Positions 10,288 through 20,645 of a stretch of DNA of 64,000 nt are shown here, piece by piece. This DNA is from JACDAN01 sp963847235 (GTDB lineage Bacteria; Actinomycetota; Thermoleophilia; Gaiellales; Gaiellaceae). The translations under genes were made by a program, and so were the position numbers. The stretch spans positions 124,001-188,000 of the forward strand of contig CAWJYU010000015.1 in the NCBI GenBank assembly GCA_963847235.1. Direction: 5' to 3'. The notes below the pieces were generated by a model. The model had not been told where the DNA came from, made no database searches, and saw only the letters and a program-made list of their open reading frames with translations. Every line of letters begins with the position of its first letter. The first letter of the stretch is position 1.

Positions 10288-11256
10288 GTGCAGAGGGCGG
10301 GCGCACAGGTGATCGAGAGCGGTGGTAACAGCCCGAACATCTCCGTTCTCCTCGTGAACTGGAACACCCGGGATCTCACGATCCGCTGCTTGGAGTCCCT
10401 CGCGGCGGGAGTTGGAACGGATCTGACGTTCGAGACCATCGTCGTCGACAACGGCTCGGTCGACGGCTCTGCAGCCGCGCTCCGGTCACGGACCGACGTC
10501 CAGCTCGTTGAGAACTCCAGCAACCTCGGCTATGCAGCGGCCGTGAACCAGGGCTACCGCCTCTCGCGAGCTCCACTCGTCCTCTTGCTCAACTCCGACA
10601 TCGAGCTCCTCCCCGGCTCGGTCGCCGCGCTCGAACAGCTGCTGGCTCGGCATCCGGAGATCGTTGGGGCCGCGCCGCTGTACCGGAACCCGGACGGATC
10701 GCCCCAGCCGTTCCACTTCCGTTTCCCCTCTTTCCTCGTGACACTCGCCAACGCGAGTGCGGTTTTTCGCGCGCTTCCAGGGATGCGAGAACGCTTGCGA
10801 ACGTTCGCCATGCTCGACGATGACTTCTCGCGCCCCCGCTCTGTCCCGCAGCCCTCGGCCAGTTGTCTGCTCCTGCGGCGGTCGTGCCTGCCGTCGGGCC
10901 ATGTGTTCGATGAGCGCTACCCGATCTTCCTCAACGATGTAGAACTCGCCCGCTCGCTAGCGGCGGAAGGAAGCGAGCTGTGGGTTACGCCGGAGGCGGT
11001 CGTCGTCCACGAAGGCCACGCATCGACCACGAAGCTCGGCGATCAGCGAAAACGACAGTACATCGCGTCCGTGGTCCGGATGCTCGAGAGAACGGAGCCT
11101 CGCCGAAGGGTCGTCTTCTATCGCGCTCTGGTGTTCATGCAGGGTCTCGTGTTGCTCTGCCTGAGACGGCCGGACGCCTTGTCGTTGCGTGATCTCACCG
11201 GCGCCACCTCCGGGGATCCCGGCCTACTCCCCTCACGCCCGCTCTCCGACGGATGA
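10288..11256 (+). CDS. GT2 family glycosyltransferase
   Basis: A 322-residue GT-A fold transferase. Strand 1 reads ISVLLVNWNTRDL, followed by IVVDNGSVDGS (nucleotide-binding) and the metal-site region LLLNSDIELL. A later GASCLLLRR-type segment (PSASCLLLRRSCL) and the acidic FLNDVELARSL match rhamnosyltransferase-like GT2 enzymes. It probably adds a sugar to the lipid-linked exopolysaccharide repeat at the cytoplasmic membrane. The start may be GTG 10288 or GTG 10309; the latter begins nearer the fold. Its stop overlaps the flippase start (ATGA), so the two genes are translationally coupled. Confidence 0.85.
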   Translation: MQRAGAQVIESGGNSPNISVLLVNWNTRDLTIRCLESLAAGVGTDLTFETIVVDNGSVDGSAAALRSRTDVQLVENSSNLGYAAAVNQGYRLSRAPLVLLLNSDIELLPGSVAALEQLLARHPEIVGAAPLYRNPDGSPQPFHFRFPSFLVTLANASAVFRALPGMRERLRTFAMLDDDFSRPRSVPQPSASCLLLRRSCLPSGHVFDERYPIFLNDVELARSLAAEGSELWVTPEAVVVHEGHASTTKLGDQRKRQYIASVVRMLERTEPRRRVVFYRALVFMQGLVLLCLRRPDALSLRDLTGATSGDPGLLPSRPLSDG

Positions 11257-12689
11257 ATCTCGCCCAGAAGGTCGCATTCAACACAGCGACCCAAATTGCC
11301 AGTCAGATAATCGGTGTCGTCGTCTCCCTCGTCACGCTTCGGATCACGACCGGCTATCTCGGCGTTGAAGAGTTCGGAGAGCTGGCGATCATTCTCGCGG
11401 TCGCCGGCATACTCGTGTCGATTTCTGATCTTGGGGTGGCCACTACTCTGTCGCGGGAGCTTGCCAAGACCCCGGAGAGTGTCGAACGTCTTGCCGGCAA
11501 CCTTCTGAGTTTCCGTGTAGTCAGTACTCTCTCGCTCGGTCTCGCGACGCTGGCGATAGTCCCCGCGCTGCCGTACTCCTCGCAGACGAAGATCGGGCTA
11601 GCTCTCTACCTCTTCGGCGTTGCCGGTTGGAGTCTCGCGTCCTTCCCGAAAGCATTTTTTCAGACGAGACTCAAGCTCCATTTCCAGGCGATCATCGATG
11701 TCGCGACCAGGGTACTGCAACTTTGCGTCGTCACGATTGTCGCCGTGCTCGATCTCGGTTTCTATGCGCTCGTTTTGGGGTCCGCGCTCGTGGGCGTTGT
11801 TGGGTTCGCGCTCTCGTTTCGGTTCCTCCTCCGCTTCTGGCGACCTCATCTTCGCTGGGAAAGGGATCTGGGCTTGCGGCTTGCTCGTGACACACTCGCT
11901 GTCGGGGTTGTATCCGTTATCGGCCTTCTTCATTTCCGGGTGGATGCCGTTCTGCTTTCTTTCCTTGCTCCGGCCCGCGACGTCGGGATTTATTCGATCG
12001 CCTTCCGATTCGTAGACCAGTCCATCTTCCTGGCGGCGCCGTTTATCTTGGCTGTCTTTCCGATCATGGTTCGGCTCGTGCATGAAGGCCCAGGACGCGC
12101 CGATGCGACGATCAATCGCTCGTTCCAGATGCTCGCGCTTGCCAGCGTCGCGGTAGCACTAGCGACTGTGACTCTTGCGGAGCCGATCGTGCGTTTGATG
12201 GCCGGTCCAGGCTTCGACGATGCCGTCGACACGGTCCGCATCCTGGCGTTCTGTCTTCCGTCTATCTTCTGCGCGCTCGTCTTCTACCACGTGTGCATCG
12301 CCGTCAATCGGCAGCGGGCCCTTATTTGGGTCGGGGTTGCGTGCCTCGCGGTCAACGTCGGTCTCAACCTCATGCTCATTCCGACGTTCACGTACAATGG
12401 CGCCGCGGTTGCGACTGTTGTTTCCGAGGGCATGGCTTTCGTTGGGGCGTTTTGGCTCGCGCGCCGCAGCTTGGACTTCCATTTTGGGCTTGACTTTCTG
12501 GTCCGCGCTGGTGTCGCTACGGCGGTCGCCGGATTTGTCGTGGCACTGGTCATGGAGCGATCCGACTTTGCCGCTTTCGCCCTCGGCGAGCTTGCCTTCG
12601 TCAGCGTTGCGTATCTGGCAGGTGCTGTGCGGCTGGCAGATCTCAGCACGCTCCTAGGTCGCCAGCCCCGCGCTGGGGAGGGCGTCTAG
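11253..12689 (+). CDS. Polysaccharide flippase (Wzx/MATE-like)
   Basis: 478 residues with about 12-14 hydrophobic helices. The N-terminal amphipathic start NLAQKVAFNTATQIASQIIG and the following TGYLGVEEFGELAIIL are typical of Wzx-type polysaccharide transport proteins (Polysacc_synt, MVF/MATE superfamily). It should move the undecaprenyl-linked repeat unit across the membrane for the polymerase encoded to the left. Translation is coupled to the GT2 gene upstream by a 4-base overlap. The frame is intact throughout, in line with the good quality of this part of the window. Confidence 0.85.
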   Translation: MNLAQKVAFNTATQIASQIIGVVVSLVTLRITTGYLGVEEFGELAIILAVAGILVSISDLGVATTLSRELAKTPESVERLAGNLLSFRVVSTLSLGLATLAIVPALPYSSQTKIGLALYLFGVAGWSLASFPKAFFQTRLKLHFQAIIDVATRVLQLCVVTIVAVLDLGFYALVLGSALVGVVGFALSFRFLLRFWRPHLRWERDLGLRLARDTLAVGVVSVIGLLHFRVDAVLLSFLAPARDVGIYSIAFRFVDQSIFLAAPFILAVFPIMVRLVHEGPGRADATINRSFQMLALASVAVALATVTLAEPIVRLMAGPGFDDAVDTVRILAFCLPSIFCALVFYHVCIAVNRQRALIWVGVACLAVNVGLNLMLIPTFTYNGAAVATVVSEGMAFVGAFWLARRSLDFHFGLDFLVRAGVATAVAGFVVALVMERSDFAAFALGELAFVSVAYLAGAVRLADLSTLLGRQPRAGEGV

Positions 12690-12719
12690 GCGCCGCTGTC
12701 CTCTCGGCTGACTGACCCT

Positions 12720-13630
12720 TCAAGACGGTTGCCGGCGAAGCGGGTACTCGCGCGCGATCTTCTCGCGATACGAGTCGCCCCTCCCAGTGAGCTCCTCGAA
12801 TCCCCTCCTAAGCCCCCACTCGGTCACAACGCGAAGGCACGCGACACGCTCGCGCCTTGGAAGCGGAAGAGTCATCACCGATCGAAAATACTCCTTCAGA
12901 TTGATGAGGCCGCTCGGGACTCTTGGAACTCGGGCGTTGCTGTCGTGCCACAGAAATTGTGATCGCTTTCCGCTCACCCCGCCACTACCGTAAGCATCTG
13001 GATGCGCTCGTACGTAGAGAAGAGGCTCTTCGACGTAACCCATATCTCCGAGCATGAGCAGCTCAGCGTTGAAGTTCCTGTCAGAGCCGGGGTAACTACC
13101 CATCGGCCGGATCACATCGACGAGCGCGGTTCTCATCACGGCCCACTGCTCAGTGAGGTGCTTTGCCCAGAGCAGCCGCCATAAGCGGTCCCGGGGCCGA
13201 GCGCCGCTCAGCCTGATGTCGTCGTAGAACGTGCGCGTCTTGGCTCCTGTGGTATCGATCTCTAACGCGAGAGAATGTGCGAGTGCGAGAGACGAATCAT
13301 GATCCAAAAGGGCAACGCAGCGTTCGAGATACGTCGGCTCAAGAGTGTCATCGTGTCCTGTCCATTTGAAGTATGGCTCACCGGCGGGCTGATACACGAA
13401 TCTCATATTCGGCACGAGGCCGAGATTCTTTTCATGCCTGAAGTACTCTATTCGCGAGTCGTCGTGTGCGTACGTGCGAGAAATCTCTTCCGTATCGTCT
13501 GTCGAAGCGTTGTCACCGATGACGAGCCGAAAGTCGCCAAGAGTTTGGTTCTGAAGCGACTCAATTGCAGATCCGATGTACTTCGCACCATTGAATACAG
13601 GGAGGCCGATGAGAACTTGCGGCGAGCTCA
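12720..13630 (-). CDS. GT2 family glycosyltransferase
   Basis: 303 residues starting MSSPQVLIGLPVFNG. The GT-A signature follows: AIESLQNQTLGDFRLVIGDN, ASTDDTEEI and a metal-site-like WTGHDDTLEP. It is a cytoplasmic inverting glycosyltransferase of unknown donor. The frame continues upstream to 13751, but the added residues are unlike the family, so ATG 13630 is preferred. It converges with the flippase gene (30-base gap) and is divergent from the epimerase gene to its right. Confidence 0.8.
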
Positions 13631-13994
13631 TGATTCTGTGCGCCGAGCTGATGTCAGCCGAGATCTCTCCCCGAGCGTAGCTCGAGTGTCTTCGGAAGAG
13701 CCCCTGGCGTGGCGTTCCGCCGATCTGGACGACTCTGAGCAGATGCCGCACATTACTGTTACAGCGTAGTGGCTCTGCAGTTTCAGCGCGAGTAGGAAAA
13801 GGATCCCCCGATCGGCTAGTACCTCGCTTCTGCGGTAGAGCTGGGCGTCGTCAGGTCTAGACGCCATGCGATAGTCGAGCTACGTTACGACCTGTTCCGC
13901 GACGTCGCAAAGAAGCGTGGAGTTCGAGCCGTGGCCCGCGAGCGTCGGTTCGAGGTAGAACCATCCGTCCATTAGCGATCATGAGGGTGAGTCA
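13631..13994. other. Divergent intergenic region
   Basis: About 360 bases between the leftward GT2 gene and the rightward epimerase gene, with no convincing reading frame. A short inverted repeat (GGTTC 13947-13951 / GAACC 13958-13962) lies about 35 bases before the epimerase ATG, and a GAGGGTGA ribosome-binding-site-like run precedes that ATG. Promoters for both genes are expected here. Confidence 0.45.
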
Positions 13995-15103
13995 ATGCGT
14001 ACATTGGTAACGGGGGGGGCCGGGTTCATCGGCACCCACTTGGTCAAGCGTCTCCTCACAGACGGGGACGAGGTCGTCGTTCTCGACAGCTTCGAGAACC
14101 AGGTGCATGGCAGTGACGCACCTTCGCTTCCGGACGGTGTCTCGATCGTCGAAGGAGATGTCGGCGACGCCGAGCTCGTCGACCGGGCGCTCGAGGGCGT
14201 AGATCGGGTCGTCCATCTCGCGGCTGCTGTCGGAGTCGGACAGTCGATGTACGAGATCGACCGATACGTCCGGCAGAACACGATGGCCACTGCAACGTTT
14301 CTCGAGCGACTCGTAGCTCGTCGGCCGGCTCCGCGCTCTCTCGTCGTCGCATCCTCGATGTCGATCTACGGGGAGGGCGAGTACCAGTGTCCGACACACG
14401 GCTCGGTTGCGCCGGGCCCTCGCCCAGAGACCCAGCTGATGGCGCGTGAATGGGAGTGCACATGCCCGAGCTGCGGCCTCGAGCTCACCCCCGTGGGCAC
14501 TCAAGAGACCAAGCCTCTCGTGCCGACCTCCGTCTACGCGGTAACGAAGCGAGATCACGAGGAGCTCTGCCTCGTCGTCGGACGGGCATACGGCATCCGA
14601 ACCGTCGCACTCCGCTTCTTCAACGTGTACGGCCCGGGACAGGCCCTGTCGAATCCCTACACGGGAGTGGCAGCGATCTTCGCTTCGCGGCTCCTCAACG
14701 GCCGCCCGCCGGTGATCTTCGAGGACGGCAAGCAGTCGCGCGACTTCATACACGTCTCCGATATCGCGGAAGGCGTCCTCCTCGCACTGGAGTCCGACGC
14801 TTCGGATGTGGCCCTCAACCTCGGCACCGGACGATCCGTGACCGTGGACGAGATCGGATCGGCGTTGGGCGACGGCCTGGGCCTCACCGTCGAGCCCGAA
14901 CGCACCGGAGCAGTACCGCGCCGGAGACATCCGGCACTGTTTCGCGGCCACTGAGCGAGCCGAGAGCGTCCTTGGATTCCGCGCACAGGTGCCGCTCGAG
15001 AATGGTTTGAAGGACCTTGCAGACTGGCTCACCGGCCAGCGATGCCGAGGACCGAGTAGATGCGGCGACGCGTGAGCTGGTCGAGCGCGGGCTCGCAAGG
15101 TAG
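13995..15103 (+). CDS. NAD-dependent sugar epimerase, dTDP-L-rhamnose 4-epimerase-like
   Basis: Extended SDR sugar enzyme: TGGAGFIGTHL Rossmann motif at the N-terminus, SSMSIYGEGEY substrate region and the catalytic Tyr/Lys in SVYAVTKRDHEEL. After SIYGEGEYQCPTHG there is an insert with CTCPSCGLELTP, a zinc-ribbon-like cysteine cluster that I associate with the dTDP-L-rhamnose 4-epimerase branch. It would supply a nucleotide sugar (L-talose/L-rhamnose type) to the neighbouring transferases. The frame breaks near 14907 and 15025; the tail resumes as EQYRAGDIRHC and ends DAATRELVERGLAR, a typical family C-terminus. An 8-base G run at the GGAGF codons (near 14011) is itself in frame. Confidence 0.78.
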
Positions 15104-15135
15104 GCCGTCGACTCACGAACGCCGGGTTTCCGCAG

Positions 15136-16105
15136 ATGGACGACCTCGCGGTCATCATCGTTTCGACCAATGAGGCCCGCTGGCTTCGGCCGTGCCTCTC
15201 GACCCTTTTCGCGCATCTCGGAGAGCTCCGGGCTGACGTTGTGGTCGCCGACAACCGCTCGACAGACGGGACCCGCGAGCTCGTCGAGCGTGAGTTTCCT
15301 GCAGCCCGGGTCGTGACTTGCGACAACTACGGCTTCGGGCACGCAAACAACCGAGCGCTGCTGACGACCAACGCCCGTTACGTCGTCTTCCTCAATCCCG
15401 ACACGGAGATTCGGGAAGGATCATTCGAGGAGCTTGTGGCGCGGATGGATGCGTCGCCCCGGTTCGGCCTCGCCGGCGTGAAGCAGATCACGCCGGACGG
15501 GCGCCTTTTCCCTACGATCCGCCGCTTTCCGAATGCCCTTCGTGCGCTCTTTCAGGCGCTGGGCTCGGAGCGGTACCCGCTGCGAGCATCATGGCTGGGA
15601 GAGCGCGAGCTCGATTTGAGCCGTCTACGAGCGCGAGTTCGATTGCGACTGGACGTCAGGGTCGTTCATGCTCGCCAGACGCGAAGCGCTCGAGAGCGCA
15701 GGGTTCTTCGACGAGCGCTTCTTCATCTATTCCGAGGAGACAGATCTCTGCCTTCGAATCAAACGGGCCGGATGGGACATCCGGCACCTTCCCTTCATGA
15801 TCGTGCTTCACCACGCCGACAAGGCAGGTGTCAATCCGAGGATGGCCTCCCAGGACGCGTTCACTCGGAAGCAATACAGTCGAAAGCACTTCTCCCCGGC
15901 ACATCGCAGCGCCTACCTGGGCGCACTCGCACTCGGTTACGCAGTGCGCATAGTTGCTCCTCGACGGGATCGAGAGGCCGCCTCAGGGCGGCGTTCCGAG
16001 TCGCGCGCAGCGCTTTCAGTCTTAGTCGGGCTCAGAGAGCCTCCATTCGGGACACCGCCGAAGGTCGCGGTAGCACCGAGGGCAACTCCGCCGTCAGATT
16101 CATAG
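15136..16105 (+). CDS. GT2 family glycosyltransferase
   Basis: A GT-A transferase similar in type to the one at 10288: AVIIVSTNEARWLRPCL, VVVADNRSTDGTREL, then FLNPDTEIREGS and a C-terminal acceptor-side segment SGSFMLARREALESAGFF with EETDLCLRIKRAGW. These are rhamnosyltransferase/WcaA-like features. The frame slips once near 15630, between LSRL and YEREFDCDW; the family continues on the other side, so one protein of about 322 residues is expected. It follows the epimerase gene by 32 bases and probably shares its transcript. Confidence 0.78.
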
Positions 16106-16322
16106 AGCCCGGCCCGGTGGCCGCTGACGGTTGCGCCGCCGATTCTCGAGTCCCGCGTCGCTGTGCGTTCAAGAACCTAGACGTTCGTCCGGGAGATGCG
16201 TTATGGTGCCGCGCTAGCCAGGACAACGTAGAGCGTCATCCGACGCGCCGCCCAGGGATTTCTTGTCGGAGCTGACAACTTTCACCCTCTGAGCGATGAG
16301 GGGTGTGATCGATGACGCGGAG

Positions 16323-16336
16323 GACTCGATCGAGTC
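16323..16336. promoter_or_regulatory. 14-bp perfect palindrome upstream of a secreted-protein gene
   Basis: GACTCGATCGAGTC is a perfect inverted repeat 46 bases before the GTG start of the Ig/beta-helix gene, in a 276-base gap with no gene. Its position suits an operator or mRNA structure near the start. There is no second copy in the gap, so the assignment is weak. Confidence 0.3.
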
Positions 16337-16381
16337 TAAAAGTCCGCCTTAGGGTGGACCCGACACCCCCAAGGAGCCGCC

Positions 16382-19136
16382 GTGCCGCCATCGAACGCCC
16401 AGAGTCGCAGGCACCAGTCGAAGAATCGCTGCCCCAGGATCCTCGGAGTTCTTCCTCCCGTACTGCTCCTCGCCGTCGTAACGTGCACTGCAAGCGTGGC
16501 CGGGAGCGCTCGGCTCGACAATCGATCGGCAACGACACACGGCGCTTCCAAGGATCTGCTCGTAGCTGTCAAGACTGCTCATGCAAATGTGGTTCGAGCC
16601 CGGATGCTCGCCGACGAGTCGCCACCAACCTCGCCAAGACGCTTGGCGCTCGCGGAGGCGACGCCGACGAGCATGACGCCAACCTGGAGGCGCTCGCGGG
16701 ACAACGTCAGGGTTGCAGGCTACGAGATCTATCTCACCGGTCGGCCCAGCGTCCGGACGACGCGAACGGCATACACGATCGGGTCTCTCGCCTGCAGAAC
16801 GACCTACCGGATCGGCGTCGCCGCGTATGACGCCGCGGGGAACCGCTCGCCCACGAGATGGTTCGCTGGCTCGACCGCTGCGTGCGTGCCGGCGCCGGCC
16901 CGCCGCCACAACAACAACAACAACAACAACAACAACTGCTGCAGTCGGCGATCCTGACCCAGGCACCGGGAGACGGTGCGACGATCTCGGGTCGGATCCC
17001 TTGGACCGTAAACGTCACGAGCGGGAACCCAGCTTCGATCCACTTCCTGGTCGATGGCGTGGACAAATGGACGGAGAACCTCGAGCCCTATCAGTACAAC
17101 GGTAATCCAGACGGCGAGCTCGATACCACAGCGCTAAGCGACGGCTCTCACGTCCTCGTGGCGCAAGCGCGAAACAACGGCGGTTCCGAGATCGCCAGAG
17201 TCACCTCGAACGTCACGGTAAGCAACACGCCGCCGGCGATCCTGACCCAGTCACCGGGAGATGGTGCGACGGTCTCGGGTCGGGTCCCGTGGACTGTAAA
17301 CGTCACGAGCGGGAACCCAGCTTCGATCCACTTCCTGGTCGATGGCGTGGACAAATGGACGGAGTACTTCCCGCCCTATCGCTACAACGGTGATTCAGAC
17401 GGCGAGCTCGATACCACAGCGCTAAGCGACGGCTCTCACGTCCTCGTGGCGCAAGCGCGTAACAGCGGCGGTTCCGAGATCGCCAGAGTCACCTCGCGCG
17501 TCACGGTAAGCAACTCCCAACCGCCGCCGCCGCCACCACCACCTCCGCCGCCACCACCACCGCCACCGCCGGGAGACACCCAACCGCCGGCCAAGCCGAT
17601 CCTTTCATTGGGGCCGGCGACACAGACAACGCTCGAGCTCCGCTGGCAGGCGGGCGTGGACAACGTCGGAGTCCATCACTACAACGTCTTCCGCGGAAAC
17701 GCAGCAGGGTCCCAGAACCAGGTGAAGATCGCCGAGACAACGGCACTCAGCTACGTCTACACACTGCTGGCGTGCGGAACCTCGTACTCGCTCGCGCTTC
17801 AGGCAGAGGACGCGGCAGGCAACAAATCAAACCTCGGTGAAGCCATCTGGTACCCCGTCACCACACTCGCTTGCACACCGCCGCCCCCACCACCACCGCC
17901 GCCCCCACCACCGCCGCCCCGCCGCCACCGCCGCCCCCGCCGCCCCCGCCGCCCCCGCCGCCCCCGCCGCCTCCGACCTCGGGATGCAGCACAACGGTGA
18001 CGAGTGCGGCAGCCGCTCGCACGGCTGTACAGAACGCGACAGGCGGCAGCGTCGTCTGCCTCGCTGCCGGCACTTACGGTGACGTGGATCTGCGAGGGCT
18101 TCCCGACCGTCCCAGCAATCCAGTCACGTTCAAGGGCGCCGACAACCGCGCGTCCACCGTGAACAGCATTCTCTACGGAAATACGTCAGGCCTGGTCGTC
18201 GAGGGCTTCCGCGCCACGCGGGGTATCCACGCGGGAAACCAGTCCACCACAACCAACATCACAATCCGCCTGAACGATATTGGCGGCACGGCGATCGCAC
18301 GGTCAGGTGGGTCCGCTATCCACGCAGTCGGCATGTGGGGTTCAAACCAGATGCACACCTTCGTCGTGGAGCGCAACTACATCCATGATGCCTACCGTGG
18401 CATCGAAGCTCAGGGCGACACCCCCAACTGGACGGTGCGGCTGAACAAGTTCGAGCGCATCGGGGACGGCGACTATCTGCAGAGCGGCAATCCGGCCAAT
18501 TGGGTCGTAGACCACAACTGGTTCCTCGGGCCAGGAATCCGGCTATCTGAGCCAGAACACCCGGATCTCTGGCAGATTCTCGATGGCAACTCAGCAGGAA
18601 CGAGCATCACCTTCTCCAACAACCGGGTTCACCAGACGGACTTTGGGCCTAGCTCGGTCCTTAATGGTGTGACAACCGGGCTTATGTTCGGAGAAGTCCT
18701 CCACAACTTGAGGATTGTCAACAACCTGCTCAATCGCATCTCAGACGGGAACACTTGCATGATCTACACCACGGTCGGCCTTGTCTTCGAAGACAACACG
18801 ATTCGGACGGGCCGGAACGGCTGGTCGTGTATCTTCAATCAGGGGGCACCGGGCTCGGCTAACTATTCGGTCAAGCGCAACGTGGCCACGAACGCGGAAA
18901 GCACGATCGATCTAGACGCAAGCCCGCCCCATCTGTCTTGCGGGGGCGCGGATTCCTGCGCTGCCTTCAACGCTGGAAGGGCCAACAACGTCTCGGATGA
19001 ACCCATCCTCTACGGCCCCGGCTCGATCCAGAACTGGCTTCCTAGCTGGTCTGGCGACGGCTGGTACCGGACGCAAGGCGTGTCGGCAGGGCACTCGCTG
19101 ACGCCTGCCGAGTTCCAGGGCTACCCGTTCGAGTGA
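16382..19136 (+). CDS. Secreted multidomain protein: FN3, two Ig-like repeats, FN3, right-handed beta-helix
   Basis: Start chosen at GTG 16382 because AAGGAG (16371-16376) lies 5 bases before it and a signal peptide follows (ILGVLPPVLLLAVVTCTASV). Domains in order: FN3-like (about 16690-16880), a (CAA)9 tract, two near-identical 96-residue Ig-like repeats, a Pro-rich linker, a second FN3 (about 17580-17870), another Pro-rich linker, and a right-handed parallel beta-helix with repeated N-x-I-x-x-N rungs (about 17990-19000). Beta-helix proteins in polysaccharide loci may be lyases, epimerases or surface binders; no catalytic motif is clear. The frame breaks twice, both in low-complexity DNA (the CAA tract and the second Pro tract), so one intact protein is likely. 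Confidence 0.7.
16909..16935 (+). repeat. (CAA)9 trinucleotide microsatellite
   Basis: Nine perfect CAA triplets inside a coding sequence. The preceding FN3 domain is read in a frame that makes this tract poly-Asn, while the following Ig-like repeat is read in the frame that makes it poly-Gln. So one base is missing or extra at or near the tract. The third frame would give poly-Thr, a common linker. Confidence 0.9.
16948..17511 (+). repeat. Tandem duplication of an Ig-like module, 288-bp period
   Basis: Two adjacent copies starting at 16948 and 17236, each beginning with codons for AILTQ(A/S)PGDGAT and continuing through DGVDKWTE and VAQARN. They differ at only a few positions, which implies a recent duplication or ongoing homogenisation. 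The period is exactly 96 codons, so the duplication keeps the frame. Confidence 0.9.
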
Positions 19137-19180
19137 ACGGGTAGCCCCTCGCTTTCCGGCCAGGTTTGGCCGGGTCTTTC
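19119..19180 (+). terminator. Double hairpin at the 3' end of the beta-helix gene
   Basis: A perfect 12-bp stem (19119-19130 with 19135-19146) and 4-base loop includes the TGA stop codon of the upstream gene. It is followed by a second hairpin (CCGGCCA 19156-19162 with TGGCCGG 19167-19173) and a short GTCTTT run. The second resembles an intrinsic terminator. The next gene starts at 19198, so the pair should insulate the two secreted-protein genes. Confidence 0.7.
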
Positions 19181-19197
19181 AGGCTTACACTTCACAG

Positions 19198-20607
19198 ATG
19201 CCTGCAGCGTTAACGGCCTTCGCGACCAGTTTGCTCATCCTCGGGCTGGGCGCTCACGACGACGGCTTCATGCAGGGCGGCCGTTCAGCCGTCAAGACGC
19301 CGAAGATCACGGTCGCCCCGTCGGGGTCCGACGCGACGTGTCGGCGCGGCGAGCTCTCGAAGCCGTGTGCGACTTTGAACAGGGCCTACTCCCTCGCGCG
19401 CTGCGGCGACATCACTGAGGTCGCCACCGGAAGTTACGGTAGCCAGCGCGTCATCGAGACCAAGGCTGGCTCTGCCTGTAATGGGAATCCGATCGTTTTC
19501 CGACCTGCGTACCGGACACGGCCGACGATCAACTGGATTCAATTCGGCGATTGCTCAGTCTGCTTCTCCCACAATGCGCCAGACAACCTGACCCTCCGTG
19601 GCCTTCGAGTGACTCAGGGGTTCTCGATCTGGGGGGACGCCGTGAACGTGACCCTTGACGACATCGACGGAGGCTCGTTCTTCATCGAAGGTGGCACGAA
19701 CATCAGGATCATCAACTCGGACTGGGGGCCGTGTGGTTCTCGGGCGATTGCCGGGGACTGCCGCAACTACTACCCCGGCGACGGGTACAGCGGCCAGGTG
19801 CGCATCATCGAAGGCACCAACCTCCTCTTCGAGAACAACACGTTCCACGACATGTTGCAGGAGCGGGCCGGGGACCATTGGGAATGCATCTTCATGAACT
19901 CGGGCGGCCTTACCAATGTGACGTTCCGGGGCAACCGCTTCTACAACTGCCAGACGAATGCGATCGCGCTTGGCAACGGCGGCAACCCAGCAAATGTGGC
20001 GGGGACGTGGCTAATCGAAAACAACTGGTTCGGGGCCTGTCCCGGCGGGACGCGGAATGGGGGCGGCCCCTACTGCCTGAACGTCACGTCGCTTCCGGTG
20101 GCGGCGAGGATCATCGTCCGTTTCAATTCGTTCGCGCCCGGGGAGTACTTAGGCTGCGAGAGTGGCTGCGGGGATCCGCAAGGCAGACTCCGTGTAGTCG
20201 GAAACATCTTCGGTTCGGGAGCGGTATGTGTTCCGGGCGGCAAATACCAGGACAATCTGTTTCTCAATCCTGGATCAGGATGTGGACAGGTCGCTCGAAC
20301 GTCGGTTTTCGGCTACATCTACGATGGCGCGCGTCTTGTCAAGAACCCACAGGCGGCCGACGCTGTGAGAACGGCATTTGCAGAGGTCGGGGATCGCAAG
20401 ATCAAATCATTGAGCCTCATTGCCCGCAGGCTTTCCAGGCAACGGAAGGTTGCGCCCCCTGGAGGCTGGAACCCCGCTAACGTACGCGCGATCGTCTCTG
20501 ACAGTGTTTACCTCGGGCGCCGGCTCGGAATCCGAGAGCGACACCCACGGCTTGTCTCTCCTTCTCGGTGGAGGAAGGCGCAGCGCGCGCTGGCAAGAAG
20601 CAGATGA
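19198..20607 (+). CDS. Secreted right-handed beta-helix protein
   Basis: 469 residues with an N-terminal hydrophobic signal (LTAFATSLLILGLGA), an entry segment GELSKPCATLNRAYSLARCGD typical of DUF1565-like starts of beta-helix proteins, and then repeated short rungs such as TLRGLRVTQG, RIINSDWG, LLFENNTFHDM, VTFRGNRFYNC and WLIENNWFG. The rungs carry several Cys that could form disulfides outside the cell. No lyase catalytic set can be assigned. The C-terminal 90 residues are basic and lack rungs. A hairpin terminator precedes the gene. It resembles the gene at 22175 in plan, and both probably act on or bind the exopolysaccharide; that role is inferred from location only. Confidence 0.7.
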   Translation: MPAALTAFATSLLILGLGAHDDGFMQGGRSAVKTPKITVAPSGSDATCRRGELSKPCATLNRAYSLARCGDITEVATGSYGSQRVIETKAGSACNGNPIVFRPAYRTRPTINWIQFGDCSVCFSHNAPDNLTLRGLRVTQGFSIWGDAVNVTLDDIDGGSFFIEGGTNIRIINSDWGPCGSRAIAGDCRNYYPGDGYSGQVRIIEGTNLLFENNTFHDMLQERAGDHWECIFMNSGGLTNVTFRGNRFYNCQTNAIALGNGGNPANVAGTWLIENNWFGACPGGTRNGGGPYCLNVTSLPVAARIIVRFNSFAPGEYLGCESGCGDPQGRLRVVGNIFGSGAVCVPGGKYQDNLFLNPGSGCGQVARTSVFGYIYDGARLVKNPQAADAVRTAFAEVGDRKIKSLSLIARRLSRQRKVAPPGGWNPANVRAIVSDSVYLGRRLGIRERHPRLVSPSRWRKAQRALARSR

Positions 20608-20645
20608 TCCGAGCAGATGTTCTTCTCTTGTGGAGGTTGGTCGAC

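Noticed and set aside
16909..16935. Phase variation by the CAA tract
   Set aside because: Triplet changes cannot switch the frame. The apparent shift at the tract is more likely a single-base error.
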